Shown: positions 52,982 to 61,507 of the stretch, in pieces
How positions within the stretch are numbered: the stretch's first letter is position 1
How the letters are laid out: every line of letters begins with the position of its first letter
Assembly (NCBI GenBank): GCA_963718295.1
Contig: CAVQYV010000004.1
Span: 186,001 to 250,000 of the forward strand
Source: CAVQYV01 sp963718295 [NCBI: uncultured Methylomirabilota bacterium]
GTDB taxonomy: Bacteria > Methylomirabilota > Methylomirabilia > CAVQYV01
Direction of reading: 5' to 3'
Length of the DNA stretch: 64,000 nt
Translations under genes and position numbers: made by a program
The notes under the pieces: generated by a model
What the model was told of the DNA's origin: nothing
The model's database searches: none
What the model saw: the letters and a program-made list of their open reading frames with translations, nothing else

Positions 52982-54291
52982 GTTGTGACATCGGAACCCT
53001 CTTCAAGGTGGCAGTGGCGGGGGGGTCCTACCAGGAGGGCATGACCATCCATGTTCAAGGGGTTCCGCCAGGACTTCTGGTCACGGAGGAGGAGATTTAT
53101 GGAGACCTGCTCCTTCGAAAACCGGGACAGGACGAGCTCACCTCGCCCCGAAAAGAGCCGGACATTCCAATTATCTACAGCGGGATCAATGCGGCGAATA
53201 CCATGGAGGGTGTAGAGAACCAGGGGCTCACCAACGGGACCCCCTTCGTCATCCTGATCCCCAACCTGGATCGGCAACCCATCCACATCGAGCAATATCG
53301 GAGGACCAACCGAACTCCCCGACCGGGCCATGCCTCCTATGCCTCGTTTCAGAAGTACGGGGTCTATGACGATGCGATCGGGGCGGGCATTTTCAGCGGA
53401 CGCTACACCTGCACCATCGTAGCGGCCGGCGTCTTGGCCAAGAGAGTATTGAAGGAACACGGGATCGAGATCGTCTCCTATATCAAGGAGGCCGCCGGCA
53501 TCAGGGCAAAGGATATGCCCCTGGATGCGATCCAGGAAAAGGTGGCCGCCTACCGGAAAGTCCGCAAAGACCACGATCCGGTCTATGCCGCGATCTATGG
53601 ATCGGGAAGGATCACTCCCGAGATGTCCTTTCTGGAAAAGATGGTCGTCCTCTCCCAATTTGAAGAGATCATGGCAAAGACCCCGGTGAAGGCCCTGGAC
53701 GAGCCAAGGGTGAAGGAGGAGTATCAGATCCACCCCAAGCTGAACTGCCCGGATCTGGCGGCAGCGGAGGAGATGTATCGAAGGATCATCGCCATCAAGG
53801 AGGAGGGGGATTCGAGCGGCGGCCTGGTGGAGGTGGTAGCCACCGGACTTCCGGCAGGCATGGGCGAGCCGGTCTTCCGCAAGCTGGACGGGGAGCTGGG
53901 AAGGATGCTCAGCATCGCGGCGGTGAAGGCGGTGGAGATTGGAGCCGGGATGGCAGTCAAGGATATGACCGGATCTGGATGCAACGATGAGATGTTCGTC
54001 CGGGAAGGAAAGGTAGTATTCGGGTCCAACCATGCGGGAGGGGTCGCCGGGGGCCTGACCACCGGGCAGGATCTGGTGGTCCGCCTGGCCGTCAAGCCGA
54101 CCCCCACCATCGGTAAGGATCAGCATACCATCGACAAGGTCACCCTGGAGAATCAGGCCCTGAGCGCGGTGACCCGCCGAGATCCCACGATCGTCCCCCG
54201 GGTGTGGCCGGTGGCGGAGGCCTTCGTTGCCATGATCCTCCTGGACCATTACCTGCAGCATTTGGCGTATCAAGGACTCTGGAGGAAATAG
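52975..54291 (+). CDS. Chorismate synthase-like protein (AroC-like) lacking canonical catalytic residues
   Basis: A 438-residue AroC homologue by length, order of blocks and FMN-site elements: GTLFKVAVAGGSYQEG, RPGHASYASFQKYG (His119 kept), LVEVVATGLPAGMGEPVF, GSNHAGGVAGGLTTGQDLVV, VAEAFVAMILLDHYL. Compared with canonical AroC, GESHG is replaced by GGSYQ, so the first catalytic His becomes Tyr19. GRSSARET becomes GIFSGRYT, and GRHDPC becomes TRRDPT (400-405). Chorismate synthase performs an FMNH2-dependent 1,4-elimination of EPSP phosphate. With these changes the reaction or substrate is likely different. Translationally coupled to the AroA-like gene. Confidence 0.8.
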   Translation: MLGCDIGTLFKVAVAGGSYQEGMTIHVQGVPPGLLVTEEEIYGDLLLRKPGQDELTSPRKEPDIPIIYSGINAANTMEGVENQGLTNGTPFVILIPNLDRQPIHIEQYRRTNRTPRPGHASYASFQKYGVYDDAIGAGIFSGRYTCTIVAAGVLAKRVLKEHGIEIVSYIKEAAGIRAKDMPLDAIQEKVAAYRKVRKDHDPVYAAIYGSGRITPEMSFLEKMVVLSQFEEIMAKTPVKALDEPRVKEEYQIHPKLNCPDLAAAEEMYRRIIAIKEEGDSSGGLVEVVATGLPAGMGEPVFRKLDGELGRMLSIAAVKAVEIGAGMAVKDMTGSGCNDEMFVREGKVVFGSNHAGGVAGGLTTGQDLVVRLAVKPTPTIGKDQHTIDKVTLENQALSAVTRRDPTIVPRVWPVAEAFVAMILLDHYLQHLAYQGLWRK

Positions 54292-54338
54292 GGCCTCCAG
54301 TTTCGCTTGCCAATCCATCCTCTCGATAAGGAGCAGCC

Positions 54339-54989
54339 ATGGGAGAACTCAAATTCAGCGACAACTATAACGACCTATCTGATCAATCAGGCGTGAATGC
54401 GGGTTTTCAGTTCGAGTTTTTCTGCGAGCGCTGCAGCGATACCTGGAGGGCCGAGTTTGTGCCTTACCGGAGTGGGCAGGCATCGGGCTGGGTCGGCAAG
54501 GCAGCGGGTCTCTTCGGCGGCGTCCTGGGCGGCGCGGGGCAGGCACTGGAAGGATTGGCCGAATCCGGATGGGGCAAGGCCAGGGATGGAGCCTTCAAGG
54601 CCGCCATCGAGCAGGCCAAGAGTCACTTCCACCGCTGCGCCCGTTGTTATCAGTATGTCTGCGACACCTGCTGGAACAATGGCAAAGGGCTGTGCCTGAA
54701 CTGCGCGCCCGATGCCGAGGTGGAGATCGAGGCTGCCCGCGCCTCAGGGGAGGTGTATGCCGCCGGCGAGAAGGCGGCCTTGGAGGGCATCCAGCGCGGA
54801 AAACAGATGGATGTGAAGGGTGAGCGGCAACTGGTCTGCCCAGCCTGCGGGGCGGAGACCCATGGGGCCAAGTTCTGCCCCAATTGCGGTGGCAAGCTGG
54901 CGGGCAAAGCCAAGTGTCCCGCCTGCTCGGCCGAGATCTCCCCTGGGGTCAAGTTCTGCCCGGAGTGCGGCAAGAAGATCGGGGAATGA
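54339..54989 (+). CDS. Multi zinc-ribbon protein
   Basis: A 216-residue soluble protein. CxxC pairs lie at FCERCSDTW (near 29), HRCARCYQYVCDTCW (near 98) and LCLNCAP, followed by a helical linker rich in Ala and Glu. Two C-terminal zinc ribbons follow: VCPACGAETHGAKFCPNCGG and KCPACSAEISPGVKFCPECG. A Gly-rich segment (GLFGGVLGGAGQALEGLAES) near 50-75 could contact membranes. It probably serves as an adaptor; no enzymatic site is seen. It starts 47 bases after the AroC-like gene, with AAGGAG upstream, and may belong to the same operon. Confidence 0.75.
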   Translation: MGELKFSDNYNDLSDQSGVNAGFQFEFFCERCSDTWRAEFVPYRSGQASGWVGKAAGLFGGVLGGAGQALEGLAESGWGKARDGAFKAAIEQAKSHFHRCARCYQYVCDTCWNNGKGLCLNCAPDAEVEIEAARASGEVYAAGEKAALEGIQRGKQMDVKGERQLVCPACGAETHGAKFCPNCGGKLAGKAKCPACSAEISPGVKFCPECGKKIGE

Positions 54990-55062
54990 AGATGAATCAG
55001 GCACGAGGCTTTTTGTTATTGAGCACAGAGCGAGGGAAGCCAATGAGGGGAGCAAGAGAATC

Positions 55063-57789
55063 ATGAGCGAACTGAAGAGGACCCCCCTGAACTCCTGGCA
55101 CCAGGATCGTGGGGCGCAGATGGTCGAGTTTGCCGGATGGCATATGCCCGTCGCCTATCCGCGAGGAATCCTGGAAGAGCATCTGACCACCAGGAGATAT
55201 GGAGGCCTTTTCGATATCTCCCACATGGGCCGCTTTTGGATCCACGGCAAGGACGCCATCCCCTTCATGCAGAGGCTCTTAACCAATCATGCCCAGGCCC
55301 TCGATCCCGGCATGGCCCAATACACCCTGATTCCCACCGAGACGGGCGGGGCGATCGACGATGCCTATCTCTATCGGATAGATGATGGGGCCACCCCTGG
55401 GGAAGAGCGATACCTTCTGGTGGTGAATGCCGCCAACCGGGAAAAAGATTGGGCTTGGCTTTCGGAGCACCGGAAGGGATATCGTGACCTGGTCATGGAG
55501 GATAAGACCGAGGAGATCGCCATGCTTGCCCTCCAGGGCCCCCACTCCAAGGCGGTCCTGGAGAAGATCCTCGGGGAGAGCGAGGAAACGCTGCCCGACC
55601 CCTCGAGGAATCGGCTGAAGGCTTGCCAGATCGAAGGGACCTCGGTAATCATCTCTCGCACCGGCTATACGGGGGAGCCTCTCTGCTTCGAGCTTTTCCT
55701 GCCGCAAGAGCAGGTGGGGATGATCTGGGAGAAGATCCTGGCCCTGGGCCAGGATGAGGGGATCGTCCCCGTGGGATTGGGGGCCAGGGACACCCTGAGG
55801 CTGGAGGCGGCCCTTCCCCTCTACGGCCATGAATTGGGCCTGGACCCGGAGGGAAAGGAGATCCCCATCCATGCGGTCCACTCCTGCGGACTGGCGGTGA
55901 GCTTCTCTCCCCTGAAAGGGGATTACATCGGAAGGGAGGCCTTGAAGGCCCAGTCCGAGGAGCTGCAATCGAGGATCCATGGAGGTGCCCTCCCCCCCAA
56001 GGAGGCAAGGGTCCTCCCCCGGAAGATCCAACCCCTCGCCGTGGTCGGCCCGGGAGTGGCCAGGCAGGGGGCCGAGGTCTACTGGGAAGGAGCGCGGGTA
56101 GGGCATGTGACAAGCGGAACCATGGTTCCCTATTGGAAATTCACCCGGGAGGGCATCTTGTCTCGGCCTTCCGAGGATAAGGGGATGCGGGCGATCGCCC
56201 TGGCCTACGTGGATGCAGGCCTGAAGCCCGGCCAGAGGGTGGAGATTCGCCAGAGGGGGAAATCCCTGCCGGGGATCCTGGTCAAGAGGCATATTTCCGT
56301 GGATGCCCCACCCTACGCCCATCCCTTCCTGGTGGAGGCGGAGGAGGACAAGAAGGGGAAGTCCCCTTTTCCGGGGCCCGGATCCGCTGAGGCCGCCAAT
56401 CTGGAGGAGTCTGCGGGGAGGTTCCTGAACACGGTCGTTCGCAATACCCAATGGAGGCAAGAGGAGACGATCAACCTCATTCCCTCCGAGCAGACCGCTT
56501 CTCCTGCGGTCAGATGGCTTACCATCTCGGATTCCTCGGGTCGATATGCCGAGCACCGGGGCCTCAAGGCCCTGGGAGGACAGGAGGTCTTCTACTATCA
56601 AGGGACGAAGCTGGTCGAAGAGGTGGAGGCGCTGGCCGCCCTGGAGCTTCGCCAATTCCTGGGGTGCTCGGAGGTGGAATTGCGGGTGATCAGCGGCCAG
56701 ATGGCCAATACGGTGGCCTTCGGCGGGCTGATGGATCATCTGAACCGGACGAACCGGAGGGGAGAGCCCCGCCGGATCCGCATGGTGATGAACAACCACC
56801 TGGGGAGGGGAGGCCATCTCAGCGCTCAATACATGGGGGCACTGAGGGATTTCGTGGCCCATGATCCGCGGACGGAGAGGCCAGCGGTGATCCCATTCCC
56901 GGTGCGGAAAGAGAATCCCTATCAGATCGATCTGTCGAGGGCCGCGGAGCTGCTGGAGCTCCACAGGCCGGAATTGATCATCCTGGGAAAGAGCATGGTG
57001 CTTCACAAAGAGCCCGTCCGGGAGATCTCCCAGATGGTGTCCCAGATGAGGCCCAGGCCGATCATCCTCTATGACATGGCCCATGTGCTGGGATTGGTTG
57101 GACCCCATTTCCAGGAGCCCTTCGCCGAGGGGGTCGATCTGGTCACCGGCTCTACCCACAAGACCTTTTTTGGGCCCCAGCGGGGCCTCATTGCCAGCAA
57201 TATGGGCGAGGGAACAGAGGATGCGGAGCTATGGAAGGCGATCATTCGCCGGGCCTTCCCGGGAAGCCTCAGCAACCATCATTTGGGGACCCTGGTCGGC
57301 CTCCTGCTGGCTGCCTATGAGATGAACGCCTTCCGATCCGAGTATCAGAAGGCCGTCCTTTCCAACGCCAAAGCCTTTGCCTTGGCCCTGAAGGATCGGG
57401 GATTGGCGGTGGAAGGGGATCCCGGGATCGGATTCACCGAGACCCATCAGGTGATCCTGCGGGTGGGATATGCGAGGGGGCCGGAGATGGCCTATCGCCT
57501 GGAGGAGAACAACATCATCGTCAACTATCAGGCCGCTCCGGATGATGAGGGCTTCACCGCTGCCAGCTGTCTGAGGATGGGGGTCCAGGAGATGACCCGT
57601 TTCGGGATGGCCGAAGATGACTTCTCGGAGCTGGCCGACTACATGAGCCAGGTGATCCTTCACCATCGGCCCATGGCCCGGGAGGTCTCCGCATTCCGAA
57701 AGAGGTTCACCAAAATGCGGTACTGTCTCCCCGAGGGCCAGATCGAGCCCTGGATGGAGAAATGGACGGAGTGGATTCGAGGGCGCTAA
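55063..57789 (+). CDS. Fusion of aminomethyltransferase (GcvT-like) and serine hydroxymethyltransferase-like domains
   Basis: A 908-residue two-domain protein. Residues 1 to about 430 match GcvT: LKRTPLNSWHQDRGAQMVEF, GGLFDISHMGRF, GGAIDDAYLYR with the catalytic Asp, and RTGYTGEPLCFELF. Residues about 440-908 match SHMT: ETINLIPSEQTASPAV, VISGQMANTVAFGGL, LYDMAHVLGLVGP, TGSTHKTFFGPQRG with PLP Lys700, LSNHHLGTLVGLLLA, and CLRMGVQEMTRFGM. Normally both act on tetrahydrofolate one-carbon units, so fusion would channel methylene-THF between glycine and serine. The YYGG-type Tyr pair of SHMT is altered (RYAEHRGLKALGG). No gcvH or gcvP lies in the window. A longer in-frame start (54820) overlaps the upstream gene and is rejected. 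Confidence 0.88.
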   Translation: MSELKRTPLNSWHQDRGAQMVEFAGWHMPVAYPRGILEEHLTTRRYGGLFDISHMGRFWIHGKDAIPFMQRLLTNHAQALDPGMAQYTLIPTETGGAIDDAYLYRIDDGATPGEERYLLVVNAANREKDWAWLSEHRKGYRDLVMEDKTEEIAMLALQGPHSKAVLEKILGESEETLPDPSRNRLKACQIEGTSVIISRTGYTGEPLCFELFLPQEQVGMIWEKILALGQDEGIVPVGLGARDTLRLEAALPLYGHELGLDPEGKEIPIHAVHSCGLAVSFSPLKGDYIGREALKAQSEELQSRIHGGALPPKEARVLPRKIQPLAVVGPGVARQGAEVYWEGARVGHVTSGTMVPYWKFTREGILSRPSEDKGMRAIALAYVDAGLKPGQRVEIRQRGKSLPGILVKRHISVDAPPYAHPFLVEAEEDKKGKSPFPGPGSAEAANLEESAGRFLNTVVRNTQWRQEETINLIPSEQTASPAVRWLTISDSSGRYAEHRGLKALGGQEVFYYQGTKLVEEVEALAALELRQFLGCSEVELRVISGQMANTVAFGGLMDHLNRTNRRGEPRRIRMVMNNHLGRGGHLSAQYMGALRDFVAHDPRTERPAVIPFPVRKENPYQIDLSRAAELLELHRPELIILGKSMVLHKEPVREISQMVSQMRPRPIILYDMAHVLGLVGPHFQEPFAEGVDLVTGSTHKTFFGPQRGLIASNMGEGTEDAELWKAIIRRAFPGSLSNHHLGTLVGLLLAAYEMNAFRSEYQKAVLSNAKAFALALKDRGLAVEGDPGIGFTETHQVILRVGYARGPEMAYRLEENNIIVNYQAAPDDEGFTAASCLRMGVQEMTRFGMAEDDFSELADYMSQVILHHRPMAREVSAFRKRFTKMRYCLPEGQIEPWMEKWTEWIRGR

Positions 57790-57835
57790 TCGATATGCAT
57801 CATTGCTTTTCCCCAAGGAGAAAGGAGATAGGGAA

Positions 57836-58765
57836 ATGAAGGGCATCCGGGTTTTGCTCATGCTTTTGTTCCTGCTGGCCCCAGTCATTGCCCATTCGCA
57901 GGCTGCTGGAGATCCTCCCGATCTGGGCTACCAGGTGGTGCCCGACTTTCTGAGGCTTCCGCCCGGCGCCAACTTTGGCGAGGTCACCGCGGTGGAGCTG
58001 AACTCCAAAGGCCATATCATCGTCTTCAATCGGGGCCCTCGCCAGATCATGGAATTTGCTGGCAATGGGGATTTCATCCGCTCCCTGGGAGAGGGATTGT
58101 TCTCTATGGCCCATGGTCTGCGGGTCGATGAGGAAGACAATCTGTGGACTACCGATGTGGAGGCCCATCTGGTCCTGAAGTTGAGCCCGGAGGGAAGGGT
58201 GCTCATGGTGCTGGGGCGGAAGGGAATCGCGGGAGAGAAAGACTCCGTTTCCTCCACGGTGCTCTTCAACAAGCCCGCGGATGTCGCCATCGGTCCCTCG
58301 GGAGATATCTTCGTGGCCGATGGCTACGGAAACTCCCGGGTGGTGAAGCTGGACAAAGACGGAAATCTCATCAAGACCTGGGGGAAGAAGGGAACGGGCC
58401 CCGGGGAGTTCAACCTTCCCCATACCGTGGCCGTCGATGCCCAGGGGCGGGTCTATGTGGGCGACCGGGAGAATCGGCGGATGCAGATCTTCGATTCCGA
58501 TGGAAACTTCATCCAGGAGTGGACCCATGTGGGCTCCCCCTGGTGGATTCACATCACCCCTCATCAATCCATTTACATGGTGGACGGCTATGCCAGCCGG
58601 GTATTGAAGCTGGATCGGGATGGCAACATCCTGGGGGCCTTCGGGGTCCCGGGAAAGGCGCCGGGCCAATTCTGCCTGGTCCATGGGATCGCGGTGGGAC
58701 CCAACCGTGAGATCTACACCGCCGAGATCGCGAACTGGCGCGTGCAAAAATTCATCAAGAAATAA
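57836..58765 (+). CDS. Secreted NHL-repeat beta-propeller protein
   Basis: A 309-residue protein. The signal peptide (RVLLMLLFLLAPVIA, then HSQ) is followed by about six NHL-type blades with the repeating pattern hydrophobic-D-GN-hydrophobic. Examples are VELNSKGHIIVFNRGPRQIM, VRVDEEDN-like LRVDEEDNLWTTDVEAH, IGPSGDIFVADGYGNSRVVK, VDAQGRVYVGDRENRRMQIF and VGPNREIYTAEIANWRVQKF. It resembles peptidyl-alpha-hydroxyglycine lyase-like propellers, but a lyase role is not implied. Start ATG 57836 has AAGGAG upstream. The next gene begins 18 bases after the stop. Confidence 0.85.
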   Translation: MKGIRVLLMLLFLLAPVIAHSQAAGDPPDLGYQVVPDFLRLPPGANFGEVTAVELNSKGHIIVFNRGPRQIMEFAGNGDFIRSLGEGLFSMAHGLRVDEEDNLWTTDVEAHLVLKLSPEGRVLMVLGRKGIAGEKDSVSSTVLFNKPADVAIGPSGDIFVADGYGNSRVVKLDKDGNLIKTWGKKGTGPGEFNLPHTVAVDAQGRVYVGDRENRRMQIFDSDGNFIQEWTHVGSPWWIHITPHQSIYMVDGYASRVLKLDRDGNILGAFGVPGKAPGQFCLVHGIAVGPNREIYTAEIANWRVQKFIKK

Positions 58766-58783
58766 GCCAAGGAGGAATGAAAA

Positions 58784-59104
58784 ATGGCGAAGCGACATCC
58801 CCTCAAGATCACCGTATTGAAGAAGCTGAGCGCACAAGAAGTTTACGGCCATCCCCTCCCGGAGGTGGACGAGAGCATGGCCGCCTACTGCGATCGGCTG
58901 GAGGTGGGGCAGGAGTTCATGGTGGACGAGACCGGGGCCATGCCGGCCGGCTTTTGCACCTGGGCCTGGCACGACATCTATCCGGAGGTGACGGCCTTAC
59001 GCTTCGGCGGGGACTTCCCCTGGATCAAGAAGGAGGGGATGATCTACTCCTGCTGCACCGACGGCGTCCGTCCCGTGTTCTTCAAGATCGAGCGGATCGG
59101 ATAG
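58784..59104 (+). CDS. TIGR04076 family protein
   Basis: A 106-residue protein matching the TIGR04076 pattern: PLKITVLKK, VGQEFMVDETGAMPAGFCTW, AWHDIYPEVTALRFGGDFPW, GMIYSCCTDGVRPVFFKIER. It has conserved Cys and Trp residues and no assigned function. AAGGAGG lies upstream. It is probably co-transcribed with the NHL-propeller gene and ends the operon before a weak AAACGG/CCGTTT hairpin with a T run at about 59228-59252. Confidence 0.82.
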   Translation: MAKRHPLKITVLKKLSAQEVYGHPLPEVDESMAAYCDRLEVGQEFMVDETGAMPAGFCTWAWHDIYPEVTALRFGGDFPWIKKEGMIYSCCTDGVRPVFFKIERIG

Positions 59105-59263
59105 AATCAGATGGTGTCTCTTCTATTTCCGCGGTGAGGATCCAGTTCCAATGTAAAGATCCGCAATTGCCTGGAGCTGACTGCTGGTATGGGTTTCCAA
59201 GAGCCTAATCGGCTGAAAGCCGACGGAAACGGACACCTCCGCGGCCGTTTTTCGTTATACTAC

Positions 59264-59293
59264 TTGACACGATCGTGCTTTGAGGACTATAAG
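59264..59293 (+). promoter_or_regulatory. Promoter of candidate ncRNA
   Basis: TTGACA (59264-59269), an 18-base spacer, TATAAG (59288-59293). It is a clear sigma70-type match with no gene immediately downstream. Confidence 0.6.
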
Positions 59294-59299
59294 TTCGGC

Positions 59300-59515
59300 T
59301 ATCATGGAGCGCACGGAATAGAAAGCGGAATACGGAATCGTCTCATGATCTGATGAAGCCCTCCAGAGGAGTCTCTTCCGACCGTCTTGGTCGATCCATG
59401 AGACTCCGCTGGGAAATGGGGTTAGGGAATGGTGAAGACAATCGAAGAAGTCCTGCCTGTGCTTGTCAGGACTGATGAAGCCCTCTGGGAAGGTATACGC
59501 CTGGAGGGCTTTTTG
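59300..59515 (+). ncRNA. Candidate structured small RNA
   Basis: Between a sigma70-type promoter and a rho-independent terminator lies about 215 bases without a supported reading frame. It has strong local structure: GGAGTCTC/GAGACTCC around an inner GACC/GGTC stem (about 59368-59406), AGTCCTG/CAGGACT (about 59450-59473), and the terminator. The 14-base CTGATGAAGCCCTC occurs twice (59350-59363 and 59472-59485); the second copy forms the terminator's left arm, so the first could compete for the right arm. No known RNA class was recognised. Confidence 0.4.
59478..59515 (+). terminator. Terminator of candidate ncRNA
   Basis: AAGCCCTC (59478-59485) pairs with GAGGGCTT (59504-59511), and T residues follow. 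Confidence 0.75.
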
Positions 59516-59529
59516 TTTCGAGGAGATAG

Positions 59530-59673
59530 ATAAACTACCCATCCTGTGAGTTCGAGAATCGGAAGGGTGCGAAATTCTGCGGCGAGTGTAAAACCCAATC
59601 GCATGCAGTCTGTCCTAAATGTGAGACATCGTATCCACCGGACAGGAATTTCTGCAACCAACAGTCACTTTAG
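59530..59673 (+). pseudogene. Zinc-ribbon remnant of the cyclase family
   Basis: Open without a start codon from 59530, it reads CEFENRKGAKFCGECKTQS, then CPKCETSYPPDRNFCNQQ and a stop. This is the same double zinc ribbon that begins the adenylate cyclases at 60095 and 63289, but the first CxxC is half lost and the gene stops before any cyclase domain. It is a decayed third copy. Confidence 0.65.
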
Positions 59674-59689
59674 CGAAATGAGGTGTGAG

Positions 59690-60037
59690 ATGTCTGAGGA
59701 GCAAGGGACCTGGGGAGATCCGACACCAGTTGGCCTGTTCGCAGGTGGGGCGGGCACGACCGCTGTCTGAGCGTTGATGACCGGCAGGATCGGCATGCAG
59801 GACATGCATATTTTCATGTTGGCGCTCCTCAACCTGCAACCCTTTCAGCAGCAGGGTGTTGGGGCCTGGCGTGCCGTAGGGCAGACTGCCGGATGGTTAA
59901 TTGGTTTAGCCGGCCTGGTCATGGTCTACCTGGGCATGGCTATTTCCCTGCTCTATGGGCTGGGTAGAAAGGTCCTTCCCATCCCTGGTCCTCTGGGTGG
60001 AGGTGTTTCCGCCCCCGGACATTCAGAGAGGCAGTAA
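59690..60037 (+). pseudogene. SatP/YaaH (AceTr)-like transporter remnant
   Basis: A single frame with an in-frame TGA at 59768. The first piece starts GTWGDPTPVGLFAGG, like the conserved N-terminal NPAPLGL motif of GPR1/FUN34/YaaH acetate transporters. After the stop it reads MLALLNLQPFQQQGVGAW, AGWLIGLAGLVMVYLGMAIS, and LGRKVLPIPGPLG, like the last helix and VLP-GP end of the same family. About 100 residues of middle helices are missing. So this looks like an internally deleted transporter gene. Recognition is from motif memory and moderately sure. Confidence 0.5.
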
Positions 60038-60094
60038 TAGGCTGATGGTTTCCAATTGGCTGTGGATCAAGCCTCTTGCTGGGAGGTGTCTCCA

Positions 60095-60969
60095 ATGAAG
60101 TGCCCCAAATGTGGGTTTGAAAACCCAGACCCCATGAAGTTTTGCGGGGAATGTGGCGCGAAGCTGGAGAGGATTTGCCCCAGGTGCAGCCTCTCCAACC
60201 CGCCGGAATTCAAGTTCTGTGGTGGATGCGGGAGCAAGTTTGTTGAGCCAGGACCTACCTCTCTCGACCCCTCACCTCCCGCCTCCTACACCCCCAAGCA
60301 CCTGGCCGATGAGATCCTCACCTCCAAGCTCGTGCCTTGGAAGGGGAGCGCAAGCTGGTCACCGTCCTCTTCGCCGATGTGGCCTCCTACACCGCCCTCT
60401 CCGAGAAGCTGGACCCGGAAGAGGTCCATCAGATCCTGGATGGGTGCTTCCAGATTCTCATGGATGAGATCCATGCGCTACGAGGGCACCATCAACCAGT
60501 TCACCGGGGACGGGGTGATGGCCCTCTTTGGGGCCCCCCTGGCCCATGAGGACCATGCCCAGAGAGCCTGCCATGCGGCCCTGGCCATCCAGAAAGCTAT
60601 GGCGGACTACGGGGAGAAGTTGAAGAGCAATATGCAGCTGACTTCCGCATGCGCATCGGCCTCAACTCCGGTCCGGTGGTGGTGGGCAAGATCGGCGACG
60701 ACCTCCGCATGGACTATACAGCGATCGGCGACACTACCAACCTGGCCTCCCGGATGCAGAGCCTGGCCTCCCCCGGCACCATCTTGGTCTCTCCAGCATA
60801 CCCATACAGCTGGTCGAGGACTTCTTCGAATTTCAACCTCTCGGCAAAGTCGAGGTCAAGGGCAAAGAAGAGCCCCAGGAGGCCTATCAGCTCCTCCGAC
60901 CCAGTCCAGGTGGAGACCCGCATCGCCGCTTCCGTCTCCCGCGGCCTCACCCGCTTCATGAAAAACTAA
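60095..60969 (+). pseudogene. Zinc-ribbon class III adenylate cyclase, 5' part, frameshifted
   Basis: ATG 60095 follows GGGAGG. A double zinc ribbon ([20 protein letters not shown], then [19 protein letters not shown]) and a Pro-rich linker precede a class III cyclase domain: [20 protein letters not shown] with metal Asp, [20 protein letters not shown], and [20 protein letters not shown]. At least four frame changes occur (near 60330, 60476, 60625 and 60800) relative to the intact copy at 63528. The gene is then interrupted by an IS200-type element at about 60975. A dead copy of a nucleotide-cyclase-ATPase regulator. Confidence 0.82.
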
Positions 60970-60974
60970 CCCTG

Positions 60975-61507
60975 GATACCCCGTGCGGGAGCACGGGAGG
61001 AAAGGGTTTAACTAGTTGAAGAATGTGAGGTATAATCTGGCGGCATGAGCCTAAAACGAATGAGCCATGTGGTTTACGATACGCGTATGATTTGGTCTGG
61101 GCATCCGAAATACCGCAAGTGGATCCTCCGGATGGAGATATTCGAGATGCGGTGAAGGAGTTGTTTAAGGAGATCTTGGAGGTCAGAGACTGTGAAGTGG
61201 TGGAAATGGAAATAGCTAAAGATCATGTGCACATATTCGCGAGCATCCCTCCAAGATATTCGATCGGGGAGACGGTGAGGGTCCTCAAGAGCGGTAAGCG
61301 CGAAAGAGATTTTTTAGACGATATCCCGAGGTTAAGAAGAAACTCTGGGGTAGGAGAATTCTGGAAGACGGATATTTGTCCGAACCGTAGGGAGATAGGG
61401 TCAACGGGTGAGACGATAAAGAGATATATAGAGTATCATCGACATGAGGAAAAGACATCTAAGCAATTAGATTTTGATTTTTGATGCCCCGTGCGGAGAC
61501 GGGGTTC
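60975..61507 (+). mobile_element. IS200/IS605-type element
   Basis: About 530 bases with subterminal hairpins at both ends: CCCGTGC/GCACGGG (60980-60997) and CCCCGT/ACGGGG (61487-61504). The ends share ACCCCGTGCGG/GCCCCGTGCGG. It carries one Y1 transposase gene and no terminal inverted repeats or target duplication, as expected. It splits the cyclase from its AAA domain. Confidence 0.75.
61045..61484 (+). pseudogene. IS200-type Y1 transposase (TnpA), frameshifted
   Basis: ATG 61045 starts MSLKRMSHVVYDTR. The frame then jumps between PKYRKWILR and GDIRDAVKELFKEILEVRDC, and again after VRVLKS. Family motifs present are the HUH-type KDHVHIFASIPP and, near the end, ETIKRYIEYH with the catalytic Tyr. 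The REP or hairpin-binding fold is recognisable, but at least three indels abolish a full-length product. Confidence 0.8.

Noticed and set aside
55279-57159. A 626-codon minus-strand open frame
   Set aside because: It is antisense to the GcvT-SHMT fusion gene, which has clear catalytic motifs on the plus strand.
59472-59515. A CTGATGA box suggesting a hammerhead ribozyme
   Set aside because: No GAAA follows stem II and no cleavage-site arm pairs correctly; the segment is explained by the terminator.
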